From positions 1,736,001 to 1,800,000 of the forward strand of contig NZ_JABAIJ010000001.1 of the NCBI RefSeq assembly GCF_012641435.1: DNA of 64,000 nucleotides, given 5' to 3'. Below are positions 27,437 to 36,208 of the stretch, piece by piece. Positions within the stretch are counted from its first letter, which is position 1. Each line of letters starts with the position of its first letter. The notes below the pieces were generated by a model that had not been told where the DNA came from, did no database searches, and was given only the letters and a program-made list of their open reading frames with translations. The stretch comes from Rhizobium sp. P38BS-XIX. Lineage in GTDB: Bacteria > Pseudomonadota > Alphaproteobacteria > Rhizobiales > Rhizobiaceae. The translations under genes and the position numbers were made by a program.

Positions 27437-28018
27437 ATGAGCAGCGCCTATCCCGAAGTCTATCTCGTAAGGCACGGACAGACGGAGTGGAGCCTTTCCG
27501 GCAGGCATACCGGCCGAACCGATATCCCCTTGACCGCTGCCGGCGAGGAAGCTGCCCGCAATCTTCCCAACCGCCTGCCTTCGATCGATTTCGCGGCTGT
27601 CTGGTCCAGCCCGTCGCTACGCGCACAAAACACCTGCGCACTGGCCGGCTTCGGTGACCGTCGCGTCGTCAAGGACGACCTGGCGGAATGGGATTACGGC
27701 GCCTATGAAGGCATTACCACCAAGGCGATCCTTGCCGAGCGCCCCGGCTGGCAGGTTTTCCGCGACGGCTGCCCGAACGGCGAAATGGCCGCCAATGTCG
27801 GCGCGCGCGCAGACCGGATCATCGGCGAGCTTCGCGGCATCGGCGGCTCCGTTCTGATCTTCTCCAGCGCCCATTTTCTGCGCGTCTTTGCAGCCCGCTG
27901 GGTGGGGCTGCCGCCGGAAGGCGGTGAGCATCTCGTCCTCGACACCACGAGCATCAGCGTTCTCGGTTACGAGCATGATCTGACCGAACCGGTCATCCGC
28001 CGCTGGAACCAGGTCTGA
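27437..28018 (+). CDS. Histidine phosphatase family protein (phosphoglycerate mutase-like)
   Basis: 193-residue phosphatase. The RHG motif is LVRHGQTEWSLSGRHTGRTDIPLT; the second site has SSPSLRAQNTCALAG, the acid WDYGAYEG, and the second catalytic histidine in SSAHFLRVFAARW. These are hallmarks of branch-1 histidine phosphatases, acting on phosphorylated small molecules. AAGGAG precedes the ATG. The specific substrate is not evident; it is not a glycolytic mutase by context. It converges on the MocR gene. Confidence 0.88.
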   Translation: MSSAYPEVYLVRHGQTEWSLSGRHTGRTDIPLTAAGEEAARNLPNRLPSIDFAAVWSSPSLRAQNTCALAGFGDRRVVKDDLAEWDYGAYEGITTKAILAERPGWQVFRDGCPNGEMAANVGARADRIIGELRGIGGSVLIFSSAHFLRVFAARWVGLPPEGGEHLVLDTTSISVLGYEHDLTEPVIRRWNQV

Positions 28019-28039
28019 CAGAACTGCAGCGTTCAGCCG

Positions 28040-29467
28040 CTATGCCGGCGTGACACTGGCTTCCAGTAACCTCGCGATTTTTGCCGCGGCCGCATCCGCG
28101 GCCTCCGCTTCCATACGGGCAATTCCGAGCAACAGCCCCGGCCGCGAAGGCCCAAGATACAGCGCCGATATCGGCCGAACCGCGAAACCGTTGGCGTTGA
28201 TCGTGCGAACGAAAGCGACATCATCCGTCCCCGGGTCCCGGAACCAGCTTGCCACTTGTAGCCCGCCGCCGCCCGATCCTACCTCCAACAACGCGCCACA
28301 GTGCCGATCAAGTGCCGCGACGGTCGCCGCCATGCGTTCCGCATAAATGGCATTCATGTGCCGCAGATGCGCACGAAACCGGCCCTCGCGCATGAAATCG
28401 GCGAGAGCCGCCTGAATGTGGATCGGCACGACAACGCCTCTCAGCCGCTGCGTTGCCTCGACGGCCGCCACCAATCTCCTCGGCACGACGGCATAGGCGA
28501 CACGCAGCCCAGGTGCGAGCGTCTTGGAAAAGGTGCCGACATAGACGACGACTTCGCCGCGATCGATACCCTGCAATGCCGCGATCGGCCGCGACGCATA
28601 CTGGAATTCGCTGTCGTAATCGTCCTCCAGCACGATCGCACCATTGGAGCGGGCAAATTCCAGCAGGGCGAGGCGGCGAGGCAGGCTCATGGTGACGCCG
28701 GACGGATATTGATGCGACGGCGTGACATAGATCAACCGGGGTCGTGGTCCGATGCCCTGAGTGATATCGAGGCCATCGACATCGCACGGAACCGGCACAA
28801 GATTGGCGCCGGCCATCCGCAGGATCGCCTGCGCGCTGGCATATCCCGGTTCTTCCATCCAGACCACGTCGCCGGCTGGCTCTCCCGGACGGATCAGCAC
28901 GCCCGCAAGCAACCCGATCGCCGCCCCCGTCGACGGGACGATGACAATCTGCTCAGGGCGGGCAATGACACCCCGCGTTGCGGCGATATGCTCGAGGATG
29001 GCTTCGCGCAGCTCGCGCACGCCGCCATGATCGCCATAGCCGAGATCATGCACCCTTAAAGAGCGGCCGCGAGCACCGAGACAGCGCGCCCAAGCCGCAT
29101 GGGGAAAAGCCGAGACATCCGGCACGCCGGGCTCGAACAATCCTCCCGTCTTGAATTCCGTGATGCGAGGCTGGTGCGGCGGCGGCGCGGCGGCCTGCCC
29201 GGACAAGGAGGCAGACGAGAAAGTCGCAACGCGGGTCGGAGCGCCGGTGGCAGACTGCAGGTAACCCTCGGCCTTCAGGCGATCATAGGCATTGACGACG
29301 GTCGAGCGGGCAACGCCAAGCGCAAGCGCAAGCGTCCGTGTCGACGGCACACGCCGTCCTGCCGGCATCTGCCCGTGCAGGATCCGATCGCGCATCAGTC
29401 GGTAAACCTGCCCCTCCAGATCCCCCGACATGCGGTCAAGTGCCGGCCATTGCGCCACCGATGCCAT
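28040..29467 (-). CDS. MocR-type (GntR-HTH plus aminotransferase) transcriptional regulator
   Basis: 475-residue protein. An N-terminal GntR winged helix (QVYRLMRDRILHGQMPAGRRVPSTRTLALALGVARSTVVNAYDRL) is fused to a fold-type-I PLP aminotransferase-like domain. The PLP lysine lies in VGTFSKTLAPGLRVAY, preceded by LEDDYDSEF. Such regulators sense PLP or amino compounds. It is divergent from a PNPOx-like gene over a 94-base region, suggesting control of vitamin B6 or an amine pathway, in the manner of PdxR. Confidence 0.88.
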   Translation of the reverse strand: MASVAQWPALDRMSGDLEGQVYRLMRDRILHGQMPAGRRVPSTRTLALALGVARSTVVNAYDRLKAEGYLQSATGAPTRVATFSSASLSGQAAAPPPHQPRITEFKTGGLFEPGVPDVSAFPHAAWARCLGARGRSLRVHDLGYGDHGGVRELREAILEHIAATRGVIARPEQIVIVPSTGAAIGLLAGVLIRPGEPAGDVVWMEEPGYASAQAILRMAGANLVPVPCDVDGLDITQGIGPRPRLIYVTPSHQYPSGVTMSLPRRLALLEFARSNGAIVLEDDYDSEFQYASRPIAALQGIDRGEVVVYVGTFSKTLAPGLRVAYAVVPRRLVAAVEATQRLRGVVVPIHIQAALADFMREGRFRAHLRHMNAIYAERMAATVAALDRHCGALLEVGSGGGGLQVASWFRDPGTDDVAFVRTINANGFAVRPISALYLGPSRPGLLLGIARMEAEAADAAAAKIARLLEASVTPA

Positions 29468-29476
29468 GAAACCTCA

Positions 29477-29507
29477 ACTGGTCTGCTGAAAATCAAAAAA
29501 CTGGCTG
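29477..29507. promoter_or_regulatory. Direct repeats in MocR-PNPOx intergenic region
   Basis: ACTGGTCTG at 29477-29485 and ACTGGCTG at 29500-29507 form near-identical direct repeats spaced about two helical turns apart. MocR regulators bind direct repeats in their divergent promoters. Tentative. Confidence 0.4.
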
Positions 29508-29561
29508 TTTATAGCCTACCTCTTTGCTGACAGAGATCAATGCTCAATTGAAGAGGACGAC

Positions 29562-30245
29562 ATGGCCGATCTCAGCCCGCCCGACACCAAAAAATATCCG
29601 ATCTCCGAGCGCACGCGCATTAGGCGAAGCCCGAAGCGTGGCAGTCATGCCCATGCCGACGTCCATGCTATTCTGGACGCCGCCCCGCTATGTCATGTCG
29701 GCTATGTCATCAATGGCGCGCCCTATGTCACGCCGACGCTGCATTGGCGAGAGGACGACTACGTCTACTGGCACGGCTCATCCGCCAGCCGCTTCCTGCG
29801 CGCCGCCGAGGACATGCCGGTCTGTCTGACCTGCAGCATCATGGACGGCTATGTCATGGCGCGCTCCGCCTTCAATCACTCGGTCAATTATCGCTCGGCG
29901 ATGGTGTTTGGAACGGCACGCCTGGTCGATGATATCGACGAGAAGAGCGATGCATTGCGCCGCTTCATCGAGGACCTGTTTCCAGGCCGCTGGGATCAGC
30001 TGAGGCCGATGACGAAGCAGGAAGTCAAGGCGACCTCGGTCATGCGGATGAAAATCGAGGAAGCCTCGGCCAAGATCCGCAACGGACCGCCAGGTGATAT
30101 GGACGAGGCAAGTCATCCGGTCTGGGCTGGCGTTCTGCCGATCGAGAGCCGTCTCGCCCATCCTCACCCTGCACCCGGCCTGCCCGACGGGATGGAACTG
30201 CCGCAATCTCTGGCAGACCTGATACAATCCGGCCGGCTCCGCTGA
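29562..30245 (+). CDS. Pyridoxamine 5'-phosphate oxidase family (split-barrel FMN-binding) protein
   Basis: 227-residue flavin-binding split-barrel protein. The core runs from AILDAAPLCHVGYVINGAPYVTPTLHWREDDYVYWHGSSASRFLRA through CLTCSIMDGYVMARSAFNHSVNYRSAMVFGTARLVDD, the form found in the Nim-like/PNPOx-related group rather than classic PdxH. It probably binds FMN and reduces or binds small molecules. Its divergent MocR neighbour suggests PLP-linked regulation. The true substrate is not known. Confidence 0.82.
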   Translation: MADLSPPDTKKYPISERTRIRRSPKRGSHAHADVHAILDAAPLCHVGYVINGAPYVTPTLHWREDDYVYWHGSSASRFLRAAEDMPVCLTCSIMDGYVMARSAFNHSVNYRSAMVFGTARLVDDIDEKSDALRRFIEDLFPGRWDQLRPMTKQEVKATSVMRMKIEEASAKIRNGPPGDMDEASHPVWAGVLPIESRLAHPHPAPGLPDGMELPQSLADLIQSGRLR

Positions 30246-30335
30246 TGTATTGTTTGCCCCGCCTCCAGAGACAAACCGCTTCACACTTTCGCTGGAATTG
30301 CTCTAGGCTGCATTTGATGACCAAAGGACTTTGAC

Positions 30336-30998
30336 ATGGATCTGACGAACTGGAAGGGCGTGGCCCGCCCCGAGCGTATCACTCTTGAAGGCCGCTACAC
30401 CCGGATCGAGCCGCTCGATGCGGCACGTCATGGCGACGATCTCTTTGCCTCGGCCCAGGCACCGGGCGCGGACGATCGCTTCCGCTATCTCTTCGAGGAT
30501 GCCCCGGCCGATCAGGCAGCCTTTTCGCCCTGGCTCGAGAAAGCGGCCTCCGGCGCCGATCCGCTCTTCTTCGCAACGATCGACAAGCGAACGGGGCGTG
30601 CCGAGGGCCGGCAGGCATTGATGCGCATCGACAGCACCCAGGGCGTCATCGAAATCGGCAGCATCCTGTGGGGACCCGCAATCGCCCGCAGCCGCGTGAC
30701 CACCGAAACGCTTTATCTGTTCGCGTCCTATGTCTTCGACACGCTCGGCTATCGCCGTTTCGAATGGAAGTGCAACAATCTCAATGAGCCTTCCAAACGG
30801 GCAGCCGAACGCTTCGGCTTCGTTTACGAGGGCATTTTCCGCCAGCACATGGTTGCCAAGGGCAAGAACCGCGATACCGCCTGGTTCGCCATGATCGACG
30901 CCGATTGGCCGCGCCTGAAGGCCGGCTACGAGCGTTGGCTTGATCCGGAGAATTTCGACGAGGCCGGACAACAGAAAACCAAGCTGACTTTCGGTTAA
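30336..30998 (+). CDS. GNAT-family N-acetyltransferase (RimJ/RimL-like)
   Basis: 220-residue acetyltransferase of the COG1670 type. It opens ITLEGRYTRIEPLDAARHGDDL and has the acetyl-CoA-binding and C-terminal core: IEIGSILWGPAIARSRVTTETLYLFASYVF then RRFEWKCNNLNEPSKRAAERFGFVYEGIFRQH. These resemble ribosomal-protein or amino-acid acetyltransferases. AAAGGA lies seven bases before the ATG. The substrate is not predictable. Confidence 0.87.
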   Translation: MDLTNWKGVARPERITLEGRYTRIEPLDAARHGDDLFASAQAPGADDRFRYLFEDAPADQAAFSPWLEKAASGADPLFFATIDKRTGRAEGRQALMRIDSTQGVIEIGSILWGPAIARSRVTTETLYLFASYVFDTLGYRRFEWKCNNLNEPSKRAAERFGFVYEGIFRQHMVAKGKNRDTAWFAMIDADWPRLKAGYERWLDPENFDEAGQQKTKLTFG

Positions 30999-31022
30999 CC
31001 CGAGACGTCACTCCGCTCCGAT

Positions 31023-31463
31023 CTAAAGGAGCTTGCGAAAATAGACGACGCGCCTGGTTTCAGTGAAGCCGAGCGCAGCATGGAAGGCGTGGCTCGCAAG
31101 ATTGTCGATGAGCGCATCAGAGGCAAATTCGGTGCAGCCCGCATTTCGCCCCCAAGCGCCGATAACCTCGCAAAGCGCCCGCGCGACCCCCTCGCGCCGG
31201 CTTTCCGGCCTGATGTAAATACCTTCGAGAAACAGAACGGGCGACGTCTCGCAGCCATTGACGTAGTCGTGCCGCAGTGTTGCTTCGGCAAAGCCGGCAA
31301 GATCTCCGGCGGCATCGATCGCTACGAACGCGACGCCGTTTTCGCTGGCGCGCAGTTGCTCCAGTTCGGCGCGATGGCGCTCAACCGAACCGTCAGGCCA
31401 AAGCACCTTGCGCAGACGAGCCCAGCCCTCGATATGCTCGTGTCCCGCCTTCTCTATCCGCAT
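31023..31463 (-). CDS. Aminoglycoside 6'-N-acetyltransferase-like GNAT protein
   Basis: 146-residue GNAT protein that resembles chromosomal AAC(6') enzymes closely. The recognisable blocks are WARLRKVLWPDG, FVAIDAAGDLAGFAEATLRHDYVNGCETSPVLFLEGIYIRPESRREGVARALCEVI, and the C-terminal ASDALIDNLASHAFHAALGFTETRRVVYFRKLL. Those enzymes acetylate the 6'-amine of aminoglycosides. Whether it confers resistance here is unknown; many chromosomal versions are poorly expressed. It converges on the upstream GNAT gene (24 bases). Confidence 0.78.
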   Translation of the reverse strand: MRIEKAGHEHIEGWARLRKVLWPDGSVERHRAELEQLRASENGVAFVAIDAAGDLAGFAEATLRHDYVNGCETSPVLFLEGIYIRPESRREGVARALCEVIGAWGRNAGCTEFASDALIDNLASHAFHAALGFTETRRVVYFRKLL

Positions 31464-31594
31464 TCAAAACCCCTCCTCAGATGCGTCTCATGAGCGACCG
31501 TAAAAATTTCGCTTTCGACTCCACAATCATCGCGCTACATATCGCATACTCTCACGCGCTATTTTTTCGCTGATCAGAATCTGAGGTTGATGGA

Positions 31595-32590
31595 ATGACT
31601 TTTCAAAGCAGTTCGCGTCTTTACGCTGCTGTTTCCTCCTTGCTGTGGCCCGCCATCTTCTGTGCGGGATTGACCGGCGCCTACTTCGCCTTCAATTCGA
31701 GCATGCATCTCTTGTGGTTCAACGTCGCCTATCTTTCGACAGTTGCTTTGATTGCGCTGTTCGAGCGTCTCATGCCTTATGAGAGAACCTGGCAGAAGCG
31801 GGATGGCGAAACGTTCAACGACATCGCCCACACATTATTGAACAAGGGCGGCGTGCAGATCGCCGCGGCGATCGGAACATCCTTCCCGATGGCCGTCGCG
31901 ACGGTCGCCCAGCCGGCCCTGAGCTATCACTCGCATTTCTGGCCGGATCAGTGGCCGATGATCTTTCAGGTCGCGCTTGGCCTCGTCATCGCCGAGTTCG
32001 GTCTCTACATGGCGCATCGCCTGGCGCATGAGCATCTTTCGCTCTGGCGCTTCCATGCGCTGCATCACAGCGTCGAGCGCCTCTGGGTCATCAACACGGG
32101 CCGCTTCCACGTCATCGATACGCTGTTCAAGATCGCGCTCGGTCAGATCCCGCTTTATCTGCTTGGCGCGCCATTGCCGGTCTTCCTCTGGATCGGCGCC
32201 GTCACGGCCTTCATCGGTCTTTTGACTCATTGCAATGTCGACATGCACACGGGCCCGCTCGACCTCATTTTCTCCACGCCGCGCCTGCATCGCTGGCATC
32301 ATTCCAAGGTGTTGGCCGAGGGCAATACGAATTATGGGGAAAACCTCGTCGTCTGGGATCAGCTCCTCGGCACGTTCTACAACCCGCCGCGCCCCTCCTC
32401 AACGGATATCGGCATCACGGGCAAGGTCGCGAAGGGCTTCCTCGCCCAACTGCGCCAACCTTTCTCGAAGAAAGGCCGCAAGGAAATTATCGGCAAGAAG
32501 CCGAAGGAATTGATCCTACAGGAAGAACAGGCCGCAAAGGCAGCAGCCGCAAGACGCAACGGCGACGCCAAGATTCGCAAATCAGGCTGA
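31595..32590 (+). CDS. Sterol desaturase / fatty acid hydroxylase family protein
   Basis: 331-residue di-iron membrane hydroxylase. Four to five hydrophobic segments surround the three histidine boxes: MAHRLAHEH, FHALHHSVE and HRWHHSK. The C-terminal tail is charged and Ala/Lys-rich. Rhizobial relatives hydroxylate lipids; OlsE of R. tropici, which hydroxylates the ornithine headgroup of ornithine lipids, is in this superfamily and of similar length, so it is a possible identity, not a firm one. The last gene before the E1-KASIII fusion, from which it is separated by 226 bases. Confidence 0.82.
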   Translation: MTFQSSSRLYAAVSSLLWPAIFCAGLTGAYFAFNSSMHLLWFNVAYLSTVALIALFERLMPYERTWQKRDGETFNDIAHTLLNKGGVQIAAAIGTSFPMAVATVAQPALSYHSHFWPDQWPMIFQVALGLVIAEFGLYMAHRLAHEHLSLWRFHALHHSVERLWVINTGRFHVIDTLFKIALGQIPLYLLGAPLPVFLWIGAVTAFIGLLTHCNVDMHTGPLDLIFSTPRLHRWHHSKVLAEGNTNYGENLVVWDQLLGTFYNPPRPSSTDIGITGKVAKGFLAQLRQPFSKKGRKEIIGKKPKELILQEEQAAKAAAARRNGDAKIRKSG

Positions 32591-32703
32591 CAACGCCTTC
32601 GATAAACGCACCTGCCGGTTACACAGTTGGCAAATGCGTTTATCGATGCGTGCCCTGTGGATAGAAACATCGCGAAAAATCACCGCCCGACCATGCACGT
32701 ATT

Positions 32704-32718
32704 TCGGTTTCAAACCGA
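32704..32718. promoter_or_regulatory. Perfect inverted repeat upstream of the E1-lipoyl-KASIII gene
   Basis: TCGGTTT (32704-32710), C, AAACCGA (32712-32718): seven paired bases, 99 bases before the gene. A likely operator for an unidentified regulator. Confidence 0.5.
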
Positions 32719-32755
32719 GAAGATATTGTCATCTAACGTGTATTGAAAAAGGCAG

Positions 32756-32773
32756 CCTAGGGGTCTACCTAGG
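32756..32773. promoter_or_regulatory. Paired CCTAGG sites upstream of the E1-lipoyl-KASIII gene
   Basis: The self-complementary hexamer CCTAGG occurs at 32756-32761 and again at 32768-32773, six bases apart, so the pair is both a direct and an inverted repeat. CTAG-containing hexamers are rare in GC-rich rhizobial DNA, and two at this spacing just before a start suggest a protein-binding site. Confidence 0.45.
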
Positions 32774-32816
32774 TCCCTGCAGTTGATTAAGATGAAAGAT
32801 TAGGAAAATCATTGAG

Positions 32817-35800
32817 ATGGAAGGGAGGTTTACAAGAGAATACCTCAAGCAACTCCACAGACTATTTTTCATTTCTAGAGAAGTGGATCGTCTTGAGCGA
32901 GAATTCATCAAGCAAGGCATAGCACATTTTCATGTGTCCGGCGCCGGGCATGAGTCGACGGCGCTTCTCAACGAATTCCTTCAGGACGACGACTGGCTGC
33001 ATCTGCATTATCGCGACAAGGCTCTGATGCTGGCGCGCGGCATGCCCATTCGTGAGTTCTTCTCCAGCCTGCTTGCAACAGCCAATTCGCACTCGGCCGG
33101 CCGTCAGATGAGCGCGCACCTTTCTTCCCGCGCTCTCAACATCACCTCGATCGTCGGCCCGGTCGGCAATAATGCGCTCCATGCCGCCGGCGTCGGCGCC
33201 TCCTTGAAATATAAGCCGGGAATGCCGATCGCCATCTGTTGCGTCGGCGACGGCACCACGCAGCAGGGCGAGTTCCTCGAAGCCGTGGCGGAAGCCGTGC
33301 GCGGCCAGTATCCCGTCGTCTTCATCATCGAAGACAACAGCTTCTCCATCTCGACACGCACGAGCAAGCAGACCTTCTTCGATTTGCCTGATGGCCCTGC
33401 CGCCTCCTTCTACGGCATCGATATCATCCGCGCGGATGGCGACGATCTGATCACCTCGCGCGAAGCTTTCCGCAAAGCCGTTCGCCATAGCCGCAACAAT
33501 CGCGCACCGAGCATCGTGCTGCTGAACACCGAGCGGCTCTCGGATCATACCAACGCCGACGACCAGAAGACCTACCGCACCCTGCTCGAAATCGAAGCCG
33601 GCTCCTCGCGCGACCCGCTGCCGACCCTCCGCACCATGCTGCGCGAAGTGGGCATCGATGCTGATGCGCTTGCAAAGATCGAACAGGAACTGATCGCGGA
33701 AGTCCATGCTGAAGCGAACCTTGCGCGCAAGGAAGACGCTCCGAAGGTCGAGCCGGATGCCAAGGCTCCCTACCCCGCTTCGTTCAATGGCAAGGCGGAA
33801 TATCGCGGCAATGACAGCGCGTCGACGCTGACGATGCGCGAGGCGCTGAATGTCGTTCTCGACAAGCAGCTCGCCGCCAACCCGGACGTCGTTCTGTTCG
33901 GTCAGGACATCGAGGATCCGAAGGGCGATGTTTTCGGCGTCACCCGTGGCCTCAGCACGAAGTATCCCGACCGCGTGCGCAATGCGGCTCTCACCGAGTC
34001 GACCATCGTCGGCACCGCCGTCGGTCGTGCGCTCGCCGGCCAGCGCCCGGTCGCCTTCCTGCAATTCGCCGATTTCCTGCCGCTTGCCTATAACCAGATC
34101 GTTTCGGAAATGGGCAGCATGTTCTGGCGCACGAATGGCGCCTGGGAAGCACCCGTTATCCTCATGGTCAGCTGCGGTGGCTACAAGCCCGGTCTCGGCC
34201 CCTTCCATGCGCAGAGTTTCGAAGGCATGCTGGCGCATACGCCCGGCATCGACGTCGTCATGCCCTCCAGCGCCGGCGATGCCGCCGGCCTGCTCAATGC
34301 CGCCTTCGAATCACGCCGTCCGACGGTCTTCCTCTACCCGAAGGCCGTGCTCAACAATTCCGACGGCCGCACCTCCGAGGATCTGGATAAGCATTTCGTC
34401 CATCCCGGCCTGTCGCGCCATGTCGCGCGCGGTCGCGACATCACGCTTGTCAGCTATGGCAACACCGTTTCGCTTTGCGCCAACGCCGCAAGCGCCTTCG
34501 AGGCTCAGGGCTTCTCGGTCGAGGTCATCGATCTCCGCTCGATCTCGCCATGGGATGAGAAGGAAGTGCTCGCGAGCGCCCGGCGTACACGCCGCCTGAT
34601 CGTCGTTCATGAAGACAATCGCACGGTTGGCATGGGCGCGGAGATCATCGCGACCGTTACGGAGAAGACCGATGTGCCCGTCGTGGTGCGCCGGCTTGCC
34701 CGCTCTGACGCGCACATTCCCTTCAACTTCCGCAATCAGCTCGAGACCCTGCCGTCTTACCGCAAACTCGTCGACCTCATGGCAGAGGTCCTCGAATGCG
34801 AAGTGACCTGGCATGAGGAGGATGATAGCGGTCCGACGGCAGCCATCAAGGCGATCGGCTCCGGCCCCGCTGACGAAAACGTGCTGGTGACCGATCTGCT
34901 CGTCAAACCGGGCGACAAGATCGAAGTCGGTCAGCTTGTCGCCGTTGTCGAAGCGACGAAAGCCTCGGTCGAGATCTGCGCCAATATCGGCGGTGTCGTA
35001 CAGGAGGTCTTCGCCAAGATCGGTGACCAGATCGCCACGGACAGCCCGCTTCTGACGGTTGATGCCAACCGCGATCTGAGCGAGCAGAATTTCGCTCTCG
35101 CCTCGGAAATCCAGAACAAATTCGTGCTGCGGCGCCTGAAGTCGCATGTCATTCCGACTCTTCGTCGCCATACCGGCAGCTTCTCCGAGATTGCCATCAA
35201 CGGTATCGGCTTTGCGACCGGCGGCCGCTGCGTCACCAACGAAGAGATCATCCACAACTGGCCGAACCGTCGCGCCGACGAGATATTTGCGCTGACGGGC
35301 ATCAAGAGCCGCTTCTGGATTGGCCCCGGCGAAGGCACTCTGAGCCTGGCCACGAAAGCGGCGCGCGATCTTCTGCGCCAGAACCAGATATCGATCCACG
35401 ATATCGATCTGGTGATCGCCGCCACCGGCACGCCCGACATCGCCACGCCGTCGCTCGCTAGCCGCGTCGCGGTTGCTGTCGCCGAAGATGGCGTCCGTCC
35501 GTCGCTGGCCGCCTACGATATGGGCGCGGCCTGCTCCGGCTATCTCTATGCACTGCAGCAGGCTTACGATTTCATTGCCCAGCAGAACGACGCCAAGGTA
35601 CTGATCATCACCTCGGAAGTTCTGTCGCCGCTGCTCGACATGAATGATTTCTCCACGGCGATCCTCTTCGGCGACGCTGCAACGGCCAGCCTCGTGACCA
35701 GCCGCGACATGGCGCGCAATCCGCTCTTCACCGCGAGCCGTCCGATCGTCAGCGGCCGGCCGGAACCGGGCGACCTGCTCTACGTTCCGCTGCCGGATGA

Positions 35801-36140
35801 TGGCGTGATCGCGATGAACGGCCGCTCGGTCTTTACCGAAGCTGTGCATTCGATGACCCGCTCGATCGAAAATGCCTGCGTCGATGCCGGCATCGAGCTT
35901 GCCAATCTCGATCTCCTGGTGCCGCATCAGGCCAACCAGCGCATCATCGATACGATTGCCAAGCGCAGCGGCCGTCCTGCCCTCAGCGTCATCGAAACCT
36001 ATGGCAACACCAGTTCGTCAAGCATTCCGCTTGCCATGCTGCATGTCGCCAATGAGCGCTCCGAACCGCTCAATCTCGGTCTCGTGGCCTTCGGCGGCGG
36101 CATGACGGCGGGCGCCGCCATTGTGCGGACCGTGAAGTAA
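32817..36140 (+). CDS. Fused 2-oxoacid dehydrogenase E1alpha-E1beta, lipoyl-type carrier and ketoacyl synthase III
   Basis: 1107-residue single chain with four domains. Residues ~1-300 are E1alpha: GDG at 144-146 and EDNSFSIST form the thiamine diphosphate motif. Residues ~335-675 are E1beta (LTMREALNVVLDKQL, GLGPFHAQSFEG). Residues ~690-760 are a lipoyl/biotinyl-type carrier with K715 in VEATKASVE. Residues ~805-1107 are a ketoacyl synthase III with Cys906 (AACSGYLY), His1037 (PHQANQRI) and Asn1064 (YGNTSSSSIP). No E2 acyltransferase, E1-binding or E3 domain is present. I infer that a 2-oxo acid is decarboxylated, the acyl group is carried on the lipoyl domain and handed to the KAS domain as a condensation starter. 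No ACP gene is adjacent. Substrate and product unknown. Confidence 0.88.
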   Translation: MEGRFTREYLKQLHRLFFISREVDRLEREFIKQGIAHFHVSGAGHESTALLNEFLQDDDWLHLHYRDKALMLARGMPIREFFSSLLATANSHSAGRQMSAHLSSRALNITSIVGPVGNNALHAAGVGASLKYKPGMPIAICCVGDGTTQQGEFLEAVAEAVRGQYPVVFIIEDNSFSISTRTSKQTFFDLPDGPAASFYGIDIIRADGDDLITSREAFRKAVRHSRNNRAPSIVLLNTERLSDHTNADDQKTYRTLLEIEAGSSRDPLPTLRTMLREVGIDADALAKIEQELIAEVHAEANLARKEDAPKVEPDAKAPYPASFNGKAEYRGNDSASTLTMREALNVVLDKQLAANPDVVLFGQDIEDPKGDVFGVTRGLSTKYPDRVRNAALTESTIVGTAVGRALAGQRPVAFLQFADFLPLAYNQIVSEMGSMFWRTNGAWEAPVILMVSCGGYKPGLGPFHAQSFEGMLAHTPGIDVVMPSSAGDAAGLLNAAFESRRPTVFLYPKAVLNNSDGRTSEDLDKHFVHPGLSRHVARGRDITLVSYGNTVSLCANAASAFEAQGFSVEVIDLRSISPWDEKEVLASARRTRRLIVVHEDNRTVGMGAEIIATVTEKTDVPVVVRRLARSDAHIPFNFRNQLETLPSYRKLVDLMAEVLECEVTWHEEDDSGPTAAIKAIGSGPADENVLVTDLLVKPGDKIEVGQLVAVVEATKASVEICANIGGVVQEVFAKIGDQIATDSPLLTVDANRDLSEQNFALASEIQNKFVLRRLKSHVIPTLRRHTGSFSEIAINGIGFATGGRCVTNEEIIHNWPNRRADEIFALTGIKSRFWIGPGEGTLSLATKAARDLLRQNQISIHDIDLVIAATGTPDIATPSLASRVAVAVAEDGVRPSLAAYDMGAACSGYLYALQQAYDFIAQQNDAKVLIITSEVLSPLLDMNDFSTAILFGDAATASLVTSRDMARNPLFTASRPIVSGRPEPGDLLYVPLPDDGVIAMNGRSVFTEAVHSMTRSIENACVDAGIELANLDLLVPHQANQRIIDTIAKRSGRPALSVIETYGNTSSSSIPLAMLHVANERSEPLNLGLVAFGGGMTAGAAIVRTVK

Positions 36141-36175
36141 TCACGGGTCCCACCCCGACAATCCAATCATAATTC

Positions 36176-36208
36176 GATGCAGCGCGGCCTTTTGGCCGCG
36201 CTTTGCAT
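36176..36208 (+). terminator. Terminator of the E1-lipoyl-KASIII gene
   Basis: AGCGCGGCC (36181-36189), TTTT loop, GGCCGCGCT (36194-36202), then TT; outer ATGCA/TGCAT bases extend the stem. It sits about 40 bases after the stop. Confidence 0.8.

Noticed and set aside
34311..35927. A 538-codon minus-strand frame
   Set aside because: Antisense to the E1beta, carrier and KASIII domains, whose catalytic motifs are intact on the plus strand.
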